Shown here one piece after another: positions 17,455 to 26,142 of a stretch of DNA of 64,000 nucleotides. The notes beneath the pieces are model-generated. The model had not been told where the DNA came from. It made no database searches and saw only the letters and a program-made list of their open reading frames with translations. The DNA is from JAAYYM01 sp964483155. GTDB taxonomy: Bacteria > Bacillota > Clostridia > Lachnospirales > Lachnospiraceae. The first letter of the stretch is position 1. Each line of letters opens with the position of its first letter. The position numbers and the translations under genes are program-made. Where the stretch lies: NCBI GenBank assembly GCA_964483155.1, contig CAZAAC010000001.1, forward strand, positions 1 through 64,000. Reading direction: 5' to 3'.

Positions 17455-20007
17455 CTACTTTTCATAAGGTGTATCTACAAGTGGCAGTACCGTACGGAAT
17501 TTGCCATCTTTCCTGTAATATGCATTCTGCACTGCAGGTGCAGTCGGAATGGATGTAATCTCACCGATACCGATTGCTCCATATGCCTCTTTTATCCCTG
17601 GTTTTTCAACAATAATACTTTCCACCTCTGGTACCTTATCTGCTCTAAACAACCCCAGCGTACCATACTTTGCAATTGGAACACTATTTTCTAATGGATA
17701 TCTCTCCGTCAGTGCAAAGCCCAGCGACATTACAACGCCTCCTTCTATCTGGCCTTCCACACTCTTTGGATTAACTGCTCTTCCAACATCATGCGCCGCC
17801 ACTATTTTTTGGACGGTTCCGTCTTCATTTAGTATACATACATGTGTTGCATAACCATAAGCCACATGAGATACAGGATTTTTTACATCTGCCCCCATTG
17901 CATCGGTCTTTGCAAAATACTCTGTCACAAATTCTCTTCCCTCTAGTGCAGATAACTGCTTTTCTTCACTCAAAGCTTCTTTCAGCTCTACACCAGCTCT
18001 TCGTATTGCTTCTCCTGTAATCAATGTCTGTCTTGAACCTGAGGTTGTTCCAGAATCAGGTGCCAGCGAAGTATTGGAAGGATGAAAAACAATTTTTTCT
18101 GGTTCTATGCCAGTTGCCTCACACATAATTTGCGTTGCAACTGTAGCAAGTCCCTGGCCAATACAAGAAGCTCCTGTATAAATGTGAGCCTTCCCGCCTT
18201 CTACCACAAGCCTACATCTGCCTTTATCAGGCAGGCCAACTCCAACCCCTGCGTTTTTCATCGCGCATGCAATGCCAACATATTTATTTTCTTCATACAC
18301 TTTCTTAACCGCATTTAATGTTTCTTCCAGTCCCGTTGCATCGTCTGCGATCTGACCATTCGGTAGCACCTGCCCCGGACGAATGGCATTACGATATCGC
18401 ATTTCCCACGGAGAAATACCAACTTTTTCTGCCAGTAGATTAATATTACATTCTGTAGCAAAGCAGGTCTGTGTCACCCCAAAACCCCGAAATGCGCCTG
18501 CAGGTGGATTGTTTGTATAAATTGCTTTCCCATCAATATCTACCACTTGATAATTGTAAGGTCCTGCCGCATGCGTACAGGCACGCTGCAATACTGGTCC
18601 TCCAAGAGATGCATATGCTCCTGTGTCAGCAATTATTTCCGCCTTTATGGCCGTCAGGTATCCATTTTCATCACAGGCTGTCGTAAAATCCATGCTCATT
18701 GCATGACGTTTAGGATGAACAACAATACTCTCTTTTCTGGTTAATTTCACTTTTACAATGCGTTTTGTCAAAAACGCGACTAAAGCCGCATGATGCTGTA
18801 CTGTCACGTCTTCCTTGCCGCCAAAGCCTCCACCTACGAGCTTATTTTCAACAATCACCTTTTCGGGTGGCAACCCCAGCAAAATAGAGCACTCATGCCT
18901 AGTATCATAAGTTCCCTGATCGGAAGAATACACAAAAACACCGTCCTCAAATGGCATCGCAATAGCAGCCTCTGGCTCCAAAAAAGCATGCTCCGTAAAA
19001 GGCGTTTCATAATGCACGGACACTTTGTATTTTGATTTTTCTATTACCTCATCTGCATTTCCGCGTATCAATCGCTCATGCGCAAGCACATTTCCTGTTT
19101 CATGAATCCAGGGAGCTCCTTCTCTTAACGCTTCCTGCGGGGAAGTAACTGGAATCAGCTCTTCGTATTCTATCTCTATGAGCGCCTTCGCCTGCTCTAG
19201 AATTTCAGGCGTCTCTGCTGCCACAATACAGATAGCATCTCCCATATAACGTGTTGTATCACCTACTGCTATCATTGTATCCCAGTCCTGTTTCAAATGA
19301 CCAACTTTATTTTTCCCTGGAATATCAGTTGCCGTTAGTACAGAAACAACGCCTGGCAGATGGCTTGCTTTTTCAGTATAAATTGCTTTTACAATAGCAC
19401 GTGGGCATCTGGAACGAACAGCACTTGCATAAATCATTCCCTCAATTTCAATATCATCTACATACTCACCTTTGCCCAGCACTTTATCTGCCGCATCGAT
19501 TCTATGCATGAATGCGCCTACACCAAAAGACTTTTCCTCATGACTTGGAATCGTCCCGTCCCGCATTATCATTGCTGCCAACTCTATCGCGTCAATTATT
19601 TTTTTATAGCCTGTACACCGACAAATATTATTGCGGATTGCTGCGGCAATCTCTACACGAGATGGTGTTTGATTGCTATCTAGCAGTCCTTTTGCGCACA
19701 TGATCATACCCGGGATGCAGAATCCACACTGCACCGCACCTGCCTCTGCAAACGCATAGGTATATACTTCCTGCTCCCACGGATTAAGACCCTCCACCGT
19801 AACAATTTTTTTATTCTCCATTTTTGAAACTGGCTGCACACAGGATTTTACAACCTTACCATCAACCAGCACAGAGCATGTCCCACATGCACCTTCACTG
19901 CATCCATCTTTCACTGATTTCAATTTTAAATCGTCACGCAAATAGCGCATAAGTTTTTTATCTTTTTCCACTTGATGGATCTGCCCATTTACATTTACTG
20001 TATACAT
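17455..20007 (-). CDS. Selenium-dependent xanthine dehydrogenase, fused FeS-molybdenum protein
   Basis: An 850-residue fusion. Residues 1-155 hold both [2Fe-2S] clusters (Cys36, 41, 44, 56 and Cys94, 97, 129, 131). Residues about 165-850 form the molybdopterin part with GGGFGGKED, AFRGFGVTQ, CIGQGLATVATQ and the catalytic Glu in IGIGEITSIPTAP. There is no FAD domain in the protein. This architecture and the adjacent yqeB/yqeC genes match the selenium-dependent xanthine dehydrogenase family, where Se is a non-selenocysteine labile ligand at Mo. The start overlaps the end of yqeB by 13 bases. The electron acceptor is not evident. Confidence 0.9.
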   Translation of the reverse strand: MYTVNVNGQIHQVEKDKKLMRYLRDDLKLKSVKDGCSEGACGTCSVLVDGKVVKSCVQPVSKMENKKIVTVEGLNPWEQEVYTYAFAEAGAVQCGFCIPGMIMCAKGLLDSNQTPSRVEIAAAIRNNICRCTGYKKIIDAIELAAMIMRDGTIPSHEEKSFGVGAFMHRIDAADKVLGKGEYVDDIEIEGMIYASAVRSRCPRAIVKAIYTEKASHLPGVVSVLTATDIPGKNKVGHLKQDWDTMIAVGDTTRYMGDAICIVAAETPEILEQAKALIEIEYEELIPVTSPQEALREGAPWIHETGNVLAHERLIRGNADEVIEKSKYKVSVHYETPFTEHAFLEPEAAIAMPFEDGVFVYSSDQGTYDTRHECSILLGLPPEKVIVENKLVGGGFGGKEDVTVQHHAALVAFLTKRIVKVKLTRKESIVVHPKRHAMSMDFTTACDENGYLTAIKAEIIADTGAYASLGGPVLQRACTHAAGPYNYQVVDIDGKAIYTNNPPAGAFRGFGVTQTCFATECNINLLAEKVGISPWEMRYRNAIRPGQVLPNGQIADDATGLEETLNAVKKVYEENKYVGIACAMKNAGVGVGLPDKGRCRLVVEGGKAHIYTGASCIGQGLATVATQIMCEATGIEPEKIVFHPSNTSLAPDSGTTSGSRQTLITGEAIRRAGVELKEALSEEKQLSALEGREFVTEYFAKTDAMGADVKNPVSHVAYGYATHVCILNEDGTVQKIVAAHDVGRAVNPKSVEGQIEGGVVMSLGFALTERYPLENSVPIAKYGTLGLFRADKVPEVESIIVEKPGIKEAYGAIGIGEITSIPTAPAVQNAYYRKDGKFRTVLPLVDTPYEK

Positions 20008-20831
20008 TGCACAACCCTCCTATGCTCAAATGCCACCACTGCTTCCAGTACACCACCACCAATTGCTCTTGCTTTATCCGATATACTATAGCAATGCTCT
20101 TTCTCACATCTTGCGTCAATATCTCCAACCTTCATATTCTCTATTACCATTATGCCATCCTGCAGCATTCCACGCACAATACCTGTCATCTGTGCATAAA
20201 TAGGAATATACACTGATTCTTTATCTGCTGTTTCTGCTACTATGACTTCTGCTACCTTCTGTCTGTTTTGTACGATGTCTCCGATTGCTGCAATTGGTCT
20301 AAATAAGCCTGCCGCACTGGCACGCAATAGTCTCTCTGTTGTGAACCCACCGATATCTCCTGGCATACCAGTATTTGGAATTGCACTTCCTTCTCGAATC
20401 ACTTTGCCTAGATAATGACCGCGTTTTGTTTCAATTACAACATTTACATCATTTCCAGCCGTAAATCCAGGACCAACACCAATTACCAGTGGCGCATCCT
20501 CTATCTTTGTACCTATATTCTTTTTTGCAAGAATCGCATCTACTAAAATATCTGGTTGATACTCTTTTATAATTTTGGCCTTCTCGTCTATCATCACGGC
20601 AACTTTTCCAGCTAGCTGAATCCTATTGATCTGTTCAACATCCTCTGCCAAAACTCCTTGTATACCCTCTATTTCACATTCTCTCTCATAGACTACACGT
20701 GAAAATGCAACCGTCCGTCGCACAGTCGTTGGCTCTGCAATTTCTGTCATCAAAATATCGTATCCACTATTCTTTAACCGACAGGCTATCCCTGTGGCAA
20801 GATCTCCTGCACCTTTAATCAATATTTTCAT
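19995..20831 (-). CDS. yqeB: EF2563/YqeB family selenium-dependent molybdenum hydroxylase system protein
   Basis: 278 residues. The N-terminal Rossmann-like motif KGAGDLATGIA resembles the XdhC/CoxI nucleotide-binding fold, and a VGVGPGFTAG segment lies mid-protein. The start at 20831 is chosen over 20891 since GAGGAT is directly before it and the family begins MKILIKGAGD-like. It follows yqeC by one base. YqeB is a genomic marker of selenium-dependent molybdenum hydroxylases and is thought to help place Se in the cofactor; the chemistry is not established. Confidence 0.9.
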   Translation of the reverse strand: MKILIKGAGDLATGIACRLKNSGYDILMTEIAEPTTVRRTVAFSRVVYERECEIEGIQGVLAEDVEQINRIQLAGKVAVMIDEKAKIIKEYQPDILVDAILAKKNIGTKIEDAPLVIGVGPGFTAGNDVNVVIETKRGHYLGKVIREGSAIPNTGMPGDIGGFTTERLLRASAAGLFRPIAAIGDIVQNRQKVAEVIVAETADKESVYIPIYAQMTGIVRGMLQDGIMVIENMKVGDIDARCEKEHCYSISDKARAIGGGVLEAVVAFEHRRVVQCIQ

Positions 20832-20832
20832 C

Positions 20833-21582
20833 TTAATCCTCTTCAAAAACTCCAAAATAGACTTTCTTGAAATTTCTTTCATATAATGCATTTTTCATCT
20901 GTAAGGCATCATTTTTTTGCATAGTCTCATTCATTTTATTAAAAACAATATAGTATTCCATATTGTCTGCTACATTTTTTCTCAAACCGTTTTCCGATAT
21001 TGCTATCTCCACCAAGTCTTGCCATGTAACAATATGGCTGGTTTCCACATCGAGTAAACTTGCTACCTGGTTCGGTCTATGACATACTTGATCAATTCGG
21101 CCACCAATCGCATCCATTCCAAGTAAACCCACTACTAAATCAGCTTCTTTTGGAATTGCAGGCTCTTTTTTTGCTGGTGCTTTACATGGTAACATCTTTG
21201 CGCCATCTGCTTCCATAATAACAGGAACACCTGCGCTGTATATTAGTGATAACATCTCTGCTGTAGGACTGCTGATTTTTCCATCCTCACTGTCACATGC
21301 TACCCATGCAATCTTATCAGATGCAAGCACTTCCTCTAATCTTTGAGGAGCAAAACAGGTGATAACTTCATTGTCAGTAGGTTTTTGCATATGCGTGCTT
21401 GTCGTTATAATTACTTTTCTGTTTTGTTGTTTGTATTCTTCCGAAAGTGTTATCACAATTCGTGTCTTACCGCCAGCTCCAACCACTGCAATTACTGGAT
21501 TCGTCATATTATTCAAGGCAAAGGCTTCCATAAGCGAATACATTTCTCTACACATATTATCTACAAAGTAAATCAGTTTCAT
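20833..21582 (-). CDS. yqeC: Putative selenium cofactor biosynthesis protein YqeC
   Basis: 249 residues. A phosphate-binding type motif VGAGGKT is at residues 34-40. The segments TSTHMQKP and EADGAKMLPCKAP are typical of the YqeC family. The start at 21582 has AGGAGG seven bases before it; an in-frame GTG at 21588 is less likely. Together with YqeB and SelD it forms the marker set for the selenium-containing labile cofactor. Its step is unknown. Confidence 0.9.
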   Translation of the reverse strand: MKLIYFVDNMCREMYSLMEAFALNNMTNPVIAVVGAGGKTRIVITLSEEYKQQNRKVIITTSTHMQKPTDNEVITCFAPQRLEEVLASDKIAWVACDSEDGKISSPTAEMLSLIYSAGVPVIMEADGAKMLPCKAPAKKEPAIPKEADLVVGLLGMDAIGGRIDQVCHRPNQVASLLDVETSHIVTWQDLVEIAISENGLRKNVADNMEYYIVFNKMNETMQKNDALQMKNALYERNFKKVYFGVFEED

Positions 21583-21592
21583 ATACACCTCC

Positions 21593-22495
21593 TTACTCGT
21601 AGTATTGCTGCGAAAAAATTATAAATTGCTTTATTACAGACCCAAAGCGTTTTCTCTTTTCATAAATAAGATAAAGATTTCTAATGATTTTCCCGCCCGG
21701 CGGTTCATATATAAGCAACTTACCTATTTCTGCATAATCTTCTGCCGCTTTACGTGAAATAATGGAAATGCCCATACCTTTGCTGACCGATCTCTTAATC
21801 ATTTCCTGTTCGTTAATGTGTGCAATGACATTTAATTGTTCTTCTCGAATGCCCTGCGCTTCTAAAAATTTTTCTGCTTCCTTGCGTGTTCCAGAACCGT
21901 TTTCACGCAGAATCATCGGTTCTTTCAAAAGCAAATCCCATATGTTTTCCTGACTGCCACTAAGTATCTCTTGATACTTTTCTTCATTTGGCATAATTAC
22001 CACTAGACTGTCTTCCAAAAAAGGAATACATTGCAATCGCTTATCTGCCGCGTACATTCCAACAAATCCGATATCTGCTTTATGTGTAAGTACCGCCTTA
22101 ATGGTATCCTCGCTATCTCCCTGTATTAATGAAAAGTGTACCGCTGCTACTTTTTTTTGAAATGCTGGAATCAATTCAGGAAGTACATATAGAGAAGGAA
22201 TCGTAGATGCAGCAATATTAATCATAATTTCCGATGCCTTTTGCGAACAGAATTCCATCATCATCTCTTCTTTTAAGGAAACCATAGTCTTTGCATACGC
22301 ATATAATTTCTCTCCATTTTGCGTTAAGCTCACACTTTTTGTAGTTCGTTCTAACAACTTTGTATTCAATTCTTTTTCCAAGGATACAATATGAGCACTC
22401 ACAGTAGGTTGCGTCAGATATATCACTTTTGCAGCCTTTGAAAAGCTCTGTAATTCAACCACATTGACAAAAGCCTCTAACTGTTTCAATTCCAT
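21593..22495 (-). CDS. LysR family transcriptional regulator (selenium/purine unit)
   Basis: A 300-residue LTTR. The winged HTH is at residues 1-60 (SFSKAAKVIYLTQPTVSAHI), and a type 2 periplasmic-binding-like effector domain at about 90-295 contains SVSKGMGISII near the effector cleft. It is divergent from selD and runs ten bases ahead of yqeC, so it probably regulates selD and the yqeC-yqeB-xdh operon, perhaps also itself. The effector could be a purine, molybdate or a selenium species; the sequence does not tell. Confidence 0.88.
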   Translation of the reverse strand: MELKQLEAFVNVVELQSFSKAAKVIYLTQPTVSAHIVSLEKELNTKLLERTTKSVSLTQNGEKLYAYAKTMVSLKEEMMMEFCSQKASEIMINIAASTIPSLYVLPELIPAFQKKVAAVHFSLIQGDSEDTIKAVLTHKADIGFVGMYAADKRLQCIPFLEDSLVVIMPNEEKYQEILSGSQENIWDLLLKEPMILRENGSGTRKEAEKFLEAQGIREEQLNVIAHINEQEMIKRSVSKGMGISIISRKAAEDYAEIGKLLIYEPPGGKIIRNLYLIYEKRKRFGSVIKQFIIFSQQYYE

Positions 22496-22551
22496 TATGC
22501 TACCTCATATTGTAACTTTCAAAACGTAATTTGTATATTTCATATTAAGGA

Positions 22552-22601
22552 GTAATACGTAATAAGTCATATTGCGCATTACTTCGTAATACGTAATAAG
22601 T
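22552..22601. repeat. Duplicated 16-bp site in the lysR-selD divergent region
   Basis: The 16-mer GTAATACGTAATAAGT occurs perfectly at 22552-22567 and again at 22586-22601, 34 bases apart. The centre of each holds palindromic TACGTA. Between them a dyad ATTAC-TTC-GTAAT (22579-22591) overlaps the second copy. The placement between two divergent genes, one coding a LysR protein, suggests operator sites for that regulator. Confidence 0.6.
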
Positions 22602-22658
22602 ATATCATATTTATTGATAATATCTATAGCAATATTGTATCCATCGAGATAATGACTA

Positions 22659-22667
22659 TGCTATAAT
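22659..22667 (+). promoter_or_regulatory. Extended -10 promoter of selD
   Basis: TGCTATAAT at 22659-22667 is a perfect -10 with an extended TGn element. No good -35 is present at 16-18 bases, which fits an activator-dependent or extended -10 promoter. The start codon is 40 bases downstream. Confidence 0.5.
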
Positions 22668-22706
22668 TTGTATAACTACTAATGCTTTTATTTAAGGAAA
22701 ATAACA

Positions 22707-23747
22707 ATGAAGAAACAGAATGTGCCCCTAACAAGTCTCGTCAAGACTTCTGGCTGTGCCGCAAAGATTGGTCCAGAAACTTTACACGAAGTACTTAAGA
22801 AACTGCCAAAATTTAATGACCCACGTCTATTAGTTGGCTTTGATACAAGTGACGATGCATGTGTTTATCAAATTACAGAGGATCTCGTCGTAATCCAAAC
22901 TGTAGATTTCTTTCCGCCAATGGTAGATGATCCTTTCCTATTTGGGCAGATTGCCGCTGCAAATGCCTTAAGTGATATCTATGCGATGGGTGGTAATCCG
23001 GCTACTGCGATGAATTTGCTATGTTTTCCTGCCTGTCTCACAATAGATGTCATGGAAGAGATTCTTGCTGGTGGATATTCCAAAGTACAGGAAGCTGGCG
23101 CTGTGATTGCAGGTGGACATACAATATCTGATCCTACCCCAAAATACGGTCTCTGCGTAACCGGTTTTCTTCATCCCAAAGATGTCCTGACAAATGCAGG
23201 TGCAAGAAATGGTGATGTCCTCGTACTAACCAAACCGCTTGGTCTTGGTATTCTAAATACTGCAGCAAAAGCGCAGCTTATTAGTTTAATGCAACAAACA
23301 CAGATAAATGAGATTATGTCTACCCTAAACAAATACGCCAAAGAAGCTTTTCTCGGTCTTAATGTACACGCATGTACCGATGTGACTGGCTTTTCTTTAA
23401 TCGGTCACAGTTATGAAATGGCTCATGCAAGTCAAAAAACATTCACTCTTCACAGCAAAGATCTATTGCTTTTGGATGGTGCGTTGGAGTTTGCCTCTAT
23501 GGGGATTATTCCTGAAGGCATGTATCATAATCTGCAATATTTGGATAAAAAATATGTACTTAAGAACAATTTTCCTCAAAATCTTCTGGATATCCTTTTT
23601 GATCCGCAAACCTCAGGTGGACTACTTCTTTCGATGCCTGAAAAAGATGCACAGGAATATTTGTTACGCATGGAATCTTATTCTCCATGGACTCGCATTA
23701 TTGGTGAAGTTGGGGAAACAGGTAATTTCCCTATTATCATTGATTAA
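22707..23747 (+). CDS. selD: Selenide, water dikinase (selenophosphate synthetase), Cys form
   Basis: 346 residues. It makes selenophosphate from selenide and ATP. The active-site motif is TSGCAAKIGP, with Cys17 where many clostridial homologues carry selenocysteine. DTSDDACVYQI, SDIYAMGGNPATAMN and AGGHTISDP give the ATP/Mg site. AAGGAA precedes the ATG. It is divergent from the lysR regulator, and its last 11 bases overlap the convergent mocA-like gene. No selA, selB or tRNA-Sec is in the window, and the context points to selenium use in the Mo cofactor. Confidence 0.95.
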   Translation: MKKQNVPLTSLVKTSGCAAKIGPETLHEVLKKLPKFNDPRLLVGFDTSDDACVYQITEDLVVIQTVDFFPPMVDDPFLFGQIAAANALSDIYAMGGNPATAMNLLCFPACLTIDVMEEILAGGYSKVQEAGAVIAGGHTISDPTPKYGLCVTGFLHPKDVLTNAGARNGDVLVLTKPLGLGILNTAAKAQLISLMQQTQINEIMSTLNKYAKEAFLGLNVHACTDVTGFSLIGHSYEMAHASQKTFTLHSKDLLLLDGALEFASMGIIPEGMYHNLQYLDKKYVLKNNFPQNLLDILFDPQTSGGLLLSMPEKDAQEYLLRMESYSPWTRIIGEVGETGNFPIIID

Positions 23748-24312
23748 AATCAATATCTTCCAGTTCCTGCTCATTCGCTACCTCATAGGAAAATACATCT
23801 TCTAAATGTCGTTGCAGAACTTGTTTCCCCCCAACATCTCCGTCAAGTGCCAGCAGTTCTGGAAGGTATTTGTGTGAGAATATCGCTGGATTACCCAGCG
23901 TTCCCTCTTTTGCCGTACATCCAATACCCTTCCCACTTTCTTTGAAGCCTTCTATTAGTTGATTTATTGTATTCCATGTCAAATACGGCTGATCCGCCAC
24001 GCAACACAAATAGGCATCTGCAAATTTATCTGCAAGCAAACCCAACTGTAGTGAAGATGATATCCCCAATTCACTATGTTCATTCCTCACTACTTGTATA
24101 TCCTTATTTTCATATAATTGTACATACTTCTCAATCTCATCATATTGTGTCACTACAATCACTTGCTTAATCTCATCCGACTTGCTCTCCAAAATAAGCA
24201 ATTGCTCCAAAACGTGTCGATACATCTCTTTACCGTTCACATCATGGAGCAATTTATTATCACCAAAGCGGCTACCAAAACCAGCTGCTAAATAAATAAT
24301 ATTAATTTTCAT
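23737..24312 (-). CDS. MocA-like molybdenum cofactor nucleotidyltransferase
   Basis: A 191-residue NTP-transferase (MobA-like fold). The N-terminal loop LAAGFGSRFGDNKLL binds the nucleotide, CVADQPYL has the metal-binding Asp, and GNPAIFS is characteristic of the MocA/YgfJ group. It likely attaches CMP to molybdopterin to give the cytosine dinucleotide form used by xanthine dehydrogenases. A missing internal Lys/Arg cannot be judged. It is convergent with selD and overlaps it by 11 bases. Confidence 0.85.
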   Translation of the reverse strand: MKINIIYLAAGFGSRFGDNKLLHDVNGKEMYRHVLEQLLILESKSDEIKQVIVVTQYDEIEKYVQLYENKDIQVVRNEHSELGISSSLQLGLLADKFADAYLCCVADQPYLTWNTINQLIEGFKESGKGIGCTAKEGTLGNPAIFSHKYLPELLALDGDVGGKQVLQRHLEDVFSYEVANEQELEDIDFNQ

Positions 24313-24344
24313 TTGAATCCCTCAATTATTTCTCTTGCAATATA

Positions 24345-24923
24345 CTAGTCACGAAACGTGATTTCTCCTGTCTCATCGTTCATACTCTCTACAATTGCTA
24401 ATGACTCCACGCGAATTCCTTTTTCGCGCAATGTATCACCGCCTACCTGAAAACCTTTTTCGATTGCAATACCAGCACCAACTAAAGTTGCACCCGCATC
24501 CTTCACTAGCTGTGCCAACCCTTCAAGTGCCTTACCATTTGCGAGGAAATCATCAATCAAAAGTACTTTATCCTCTGGTCTGAGAAACTGTTTTGATACA
24601 ATAATATCAAACACACGGCCATGTGTATAGGATTCTACTCTTGTTGTATATACATCACCCGCAATATTCTTAGTCTTAGATTTTTTTGCAAATACTACCG
24701 GCACCTTGAAATACTGTGCTACAATGCAGGCAAGTCCTATTCCCGAGGCTTCAATCGTCAGAATCTTCGTAATTTCATCGCTCATGAAGCGTTGCTGAAA
24801 CTCTCTTCCCATCTCACAAAAAAGTGGTATATCCATTTGGTGATTAAGAAAACTGTCAACCTTCAGAATATTACCTGGCCTTACTACACCATCTTTACGG
24901 ATTCTATCTTTCAATACCTGCAT
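24345..24923 (-). CDS. xpt: Xanthine phosphoribosyltransferase
   Basis: A 192-residue type I phosphoribosyltransferase. The PRPP motif VLLIDDFLANGKA is at about residue 122, and LTIEASGIGLA lies earlier. It salvages xanthine to XMP, competing with oxidation by the dehydrogenases of the island. I do not find the conserved purine riboswitch core in the 114 bases upstream. GAGGAG precedes the start. Confidence 0.93.
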   Translation of the reverse strand: MQVLKDRIRKDGVVRPGNILKVDSFLNHQMDIPLFCEMGREFQQRFMSDEITKILTIEASGIGLACIVAQYFKVPVVFAKKSKTKNIAGDVYTTRVESYTHGRVFDIIVSKQFLRPEDKVLLIDDFLANGKALEGLAQLVKDAGATLVGAGIAIEKGFQVGGDTLREKGIRVESLAIVESMNDETGEITFRD

Positions 24924-24956
24924 ATTGTCTCCTCTTCTTATTTGACCAATATTATT

Positions 24957-24977
24957 AATGAAATAATTTATTTCATT
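24957..24977. promoter_or_regulatory. 21-base palindrome upstream of xpt
   Basis: AATGAAATAA and its exact reverse complement TTATTTCATT flank a single T. It lies 33 bases before the xpt start. It has no downstream T tract on the minus strand, so an operator is more likely than a terminator. The binding protein is unknown. Confidence 0.4.
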
Positions 24978-25037
24978 TTATCCGAATACAATATAAAATA
25001 CAACCATTTCAATAGATAAAATCATAAATCGAAAAAA

Positions 25038-26102
25038 TTACTTCTTTATTATTCTCTTTTTTGAAATCCAATCATATCCATAAACAAATATAATCATTAG
25101 CGTTGCTCCTAAAAAATCATATCCTACATCATACACTACCCCTGCTCGGCCTGGAATGAATGACTGATAGATTTCGTCTGCCACACTGACAATCATGCAA
25201 AATATCCATGTAGGCAAAAATAATCGCTTACCCCGCAAATGTCTTTGATATAGAAAATAAAGTGTTGTACCTGCTAGCAAAGCATATTCTGTCATATGTG
25301 CCAATTTCCTAATAATAGGGTGAAGCAGATCGACCCATGCTGCCTGAACAGTTCCTGACCATGTTCCTGGTACAAAAACATCCAACACCTTCACAATTTG
25401 TTGCGTAATCAATCTGCTAATAATTGCAGAATCTTCTCCCATATCCGATGAAAATCCAAAAATCACATATAACATGCCCATTATCATTAGCAGTTGCATC
25501 AGAAATCTGATTTTCTGACAAAAATGCCAGTAAAACCACCAAATACACCACATAAAAAAGATGAGAAGATACCCAAAAAAAGAGCCAAATGTATTCAATA
25601 CAATATCATCTAACTCAAAGTATCCATACCCAAATGCCAATTGTACCATTTCTATTAGAACGCTGATGGAAAACCCCCACAAAAAACTAAACCAGAACCG
25701 TCCGCATTTTCCCCAATATGACCAGAAAATGAGAGCAACAAAAATCCCAAATGGAATGAATAATAGGAAATTTTCCAGTGCCTGTATTCTCATATAGGAA
25801 CTTCCTGTAATGGCATGAAATAATTCCAGACTAAATCCAGTCTTGGAACCTGGTTGCCGAGATAGTATTGTAATTGCAATCAAAAAATACCCGTACACGC
25901 CAAATAATGAGATCAGAACACCACGCCAGACAAGCTGAATCGGATTTACATACTTTATTTTGCGACGAAACAAGCACGCAAAAAGCCTGTATAAAGAATA
26001 TCCTATTATACAGGCAGTTATCATTAATACACCTACAAAAAAAGCTTTATAATTATATAGATACCAAGTACTTAGTATCTCGTCCATGGCCGTTACTATC
26101 AT
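25038..26102 (-). CDS. VanZ-like family membrane protein
   Basis: 354 residues with about eight hydrophobic segments. An N-terminal half ending in a VanZ-type block (ENFLLFIPFGIFVALIF, FSISVLIEMVQLAFGYG, LDDIVLNTFGSFFGY) and a C-terminal half with HMTEYALLAGTTLYF and SVADEIYQSFIPGR suggest two VanZ-like units in tandem. VanZ gives low teicoplanin resistance by an unclear mechanism; most homologues have no known role. GGGAGAT lies before the ATG. Confidence 0.8.
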   Translation of the reverse strand: MIVTAMDEILSTWYLYNYKAFFVGVLMITACIIGYSLYRLFACLFRRKIKYVNPIQLVWRGVLISLFGVYGYFLIAITILSRQPGSKTGFSLELFHAITGSSYMRIQALENFLLFIPFGIFVALIFWSYWGKCGRFWFSFLWGFSISVLIEMVQLAFGYGYFELDDIVLNTFGSFFGYLLIFFMWCIWWFYWHFCQKIRFLMQLLMIMGMLYVIFGFSSDMGEDSAIISRLITQQIVKVLDVFVPGTWSGTVQAAWVDLLHPIIRKLAHMTEYALLAGTTLYFLYQRHLRGKRLFLPTWIFCMIVSVADEIYQSFIPGRAGVVYDVGYDFLGATLMIIFVYGYDWISKKRIIKK

Positions 26103-26142
26103 TTAATATCTCCCGTTTTATCAGGTTTATATCCCAAATCTG

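Noticed and set aside
22579..22591. Relation of the TTACTTCGTAA dyad to the 56-kb tandem repeat, which shares these 11 bases
   Set aside because: An 11-base AT-rich palindromic match outside a shared flank is likely chance; the rest of the repeat unit is absent.
24924..25037. Purine riboswitch before xpt
   Set aside because: The conserved loop and junction sequences of the purine aptamer were not found.
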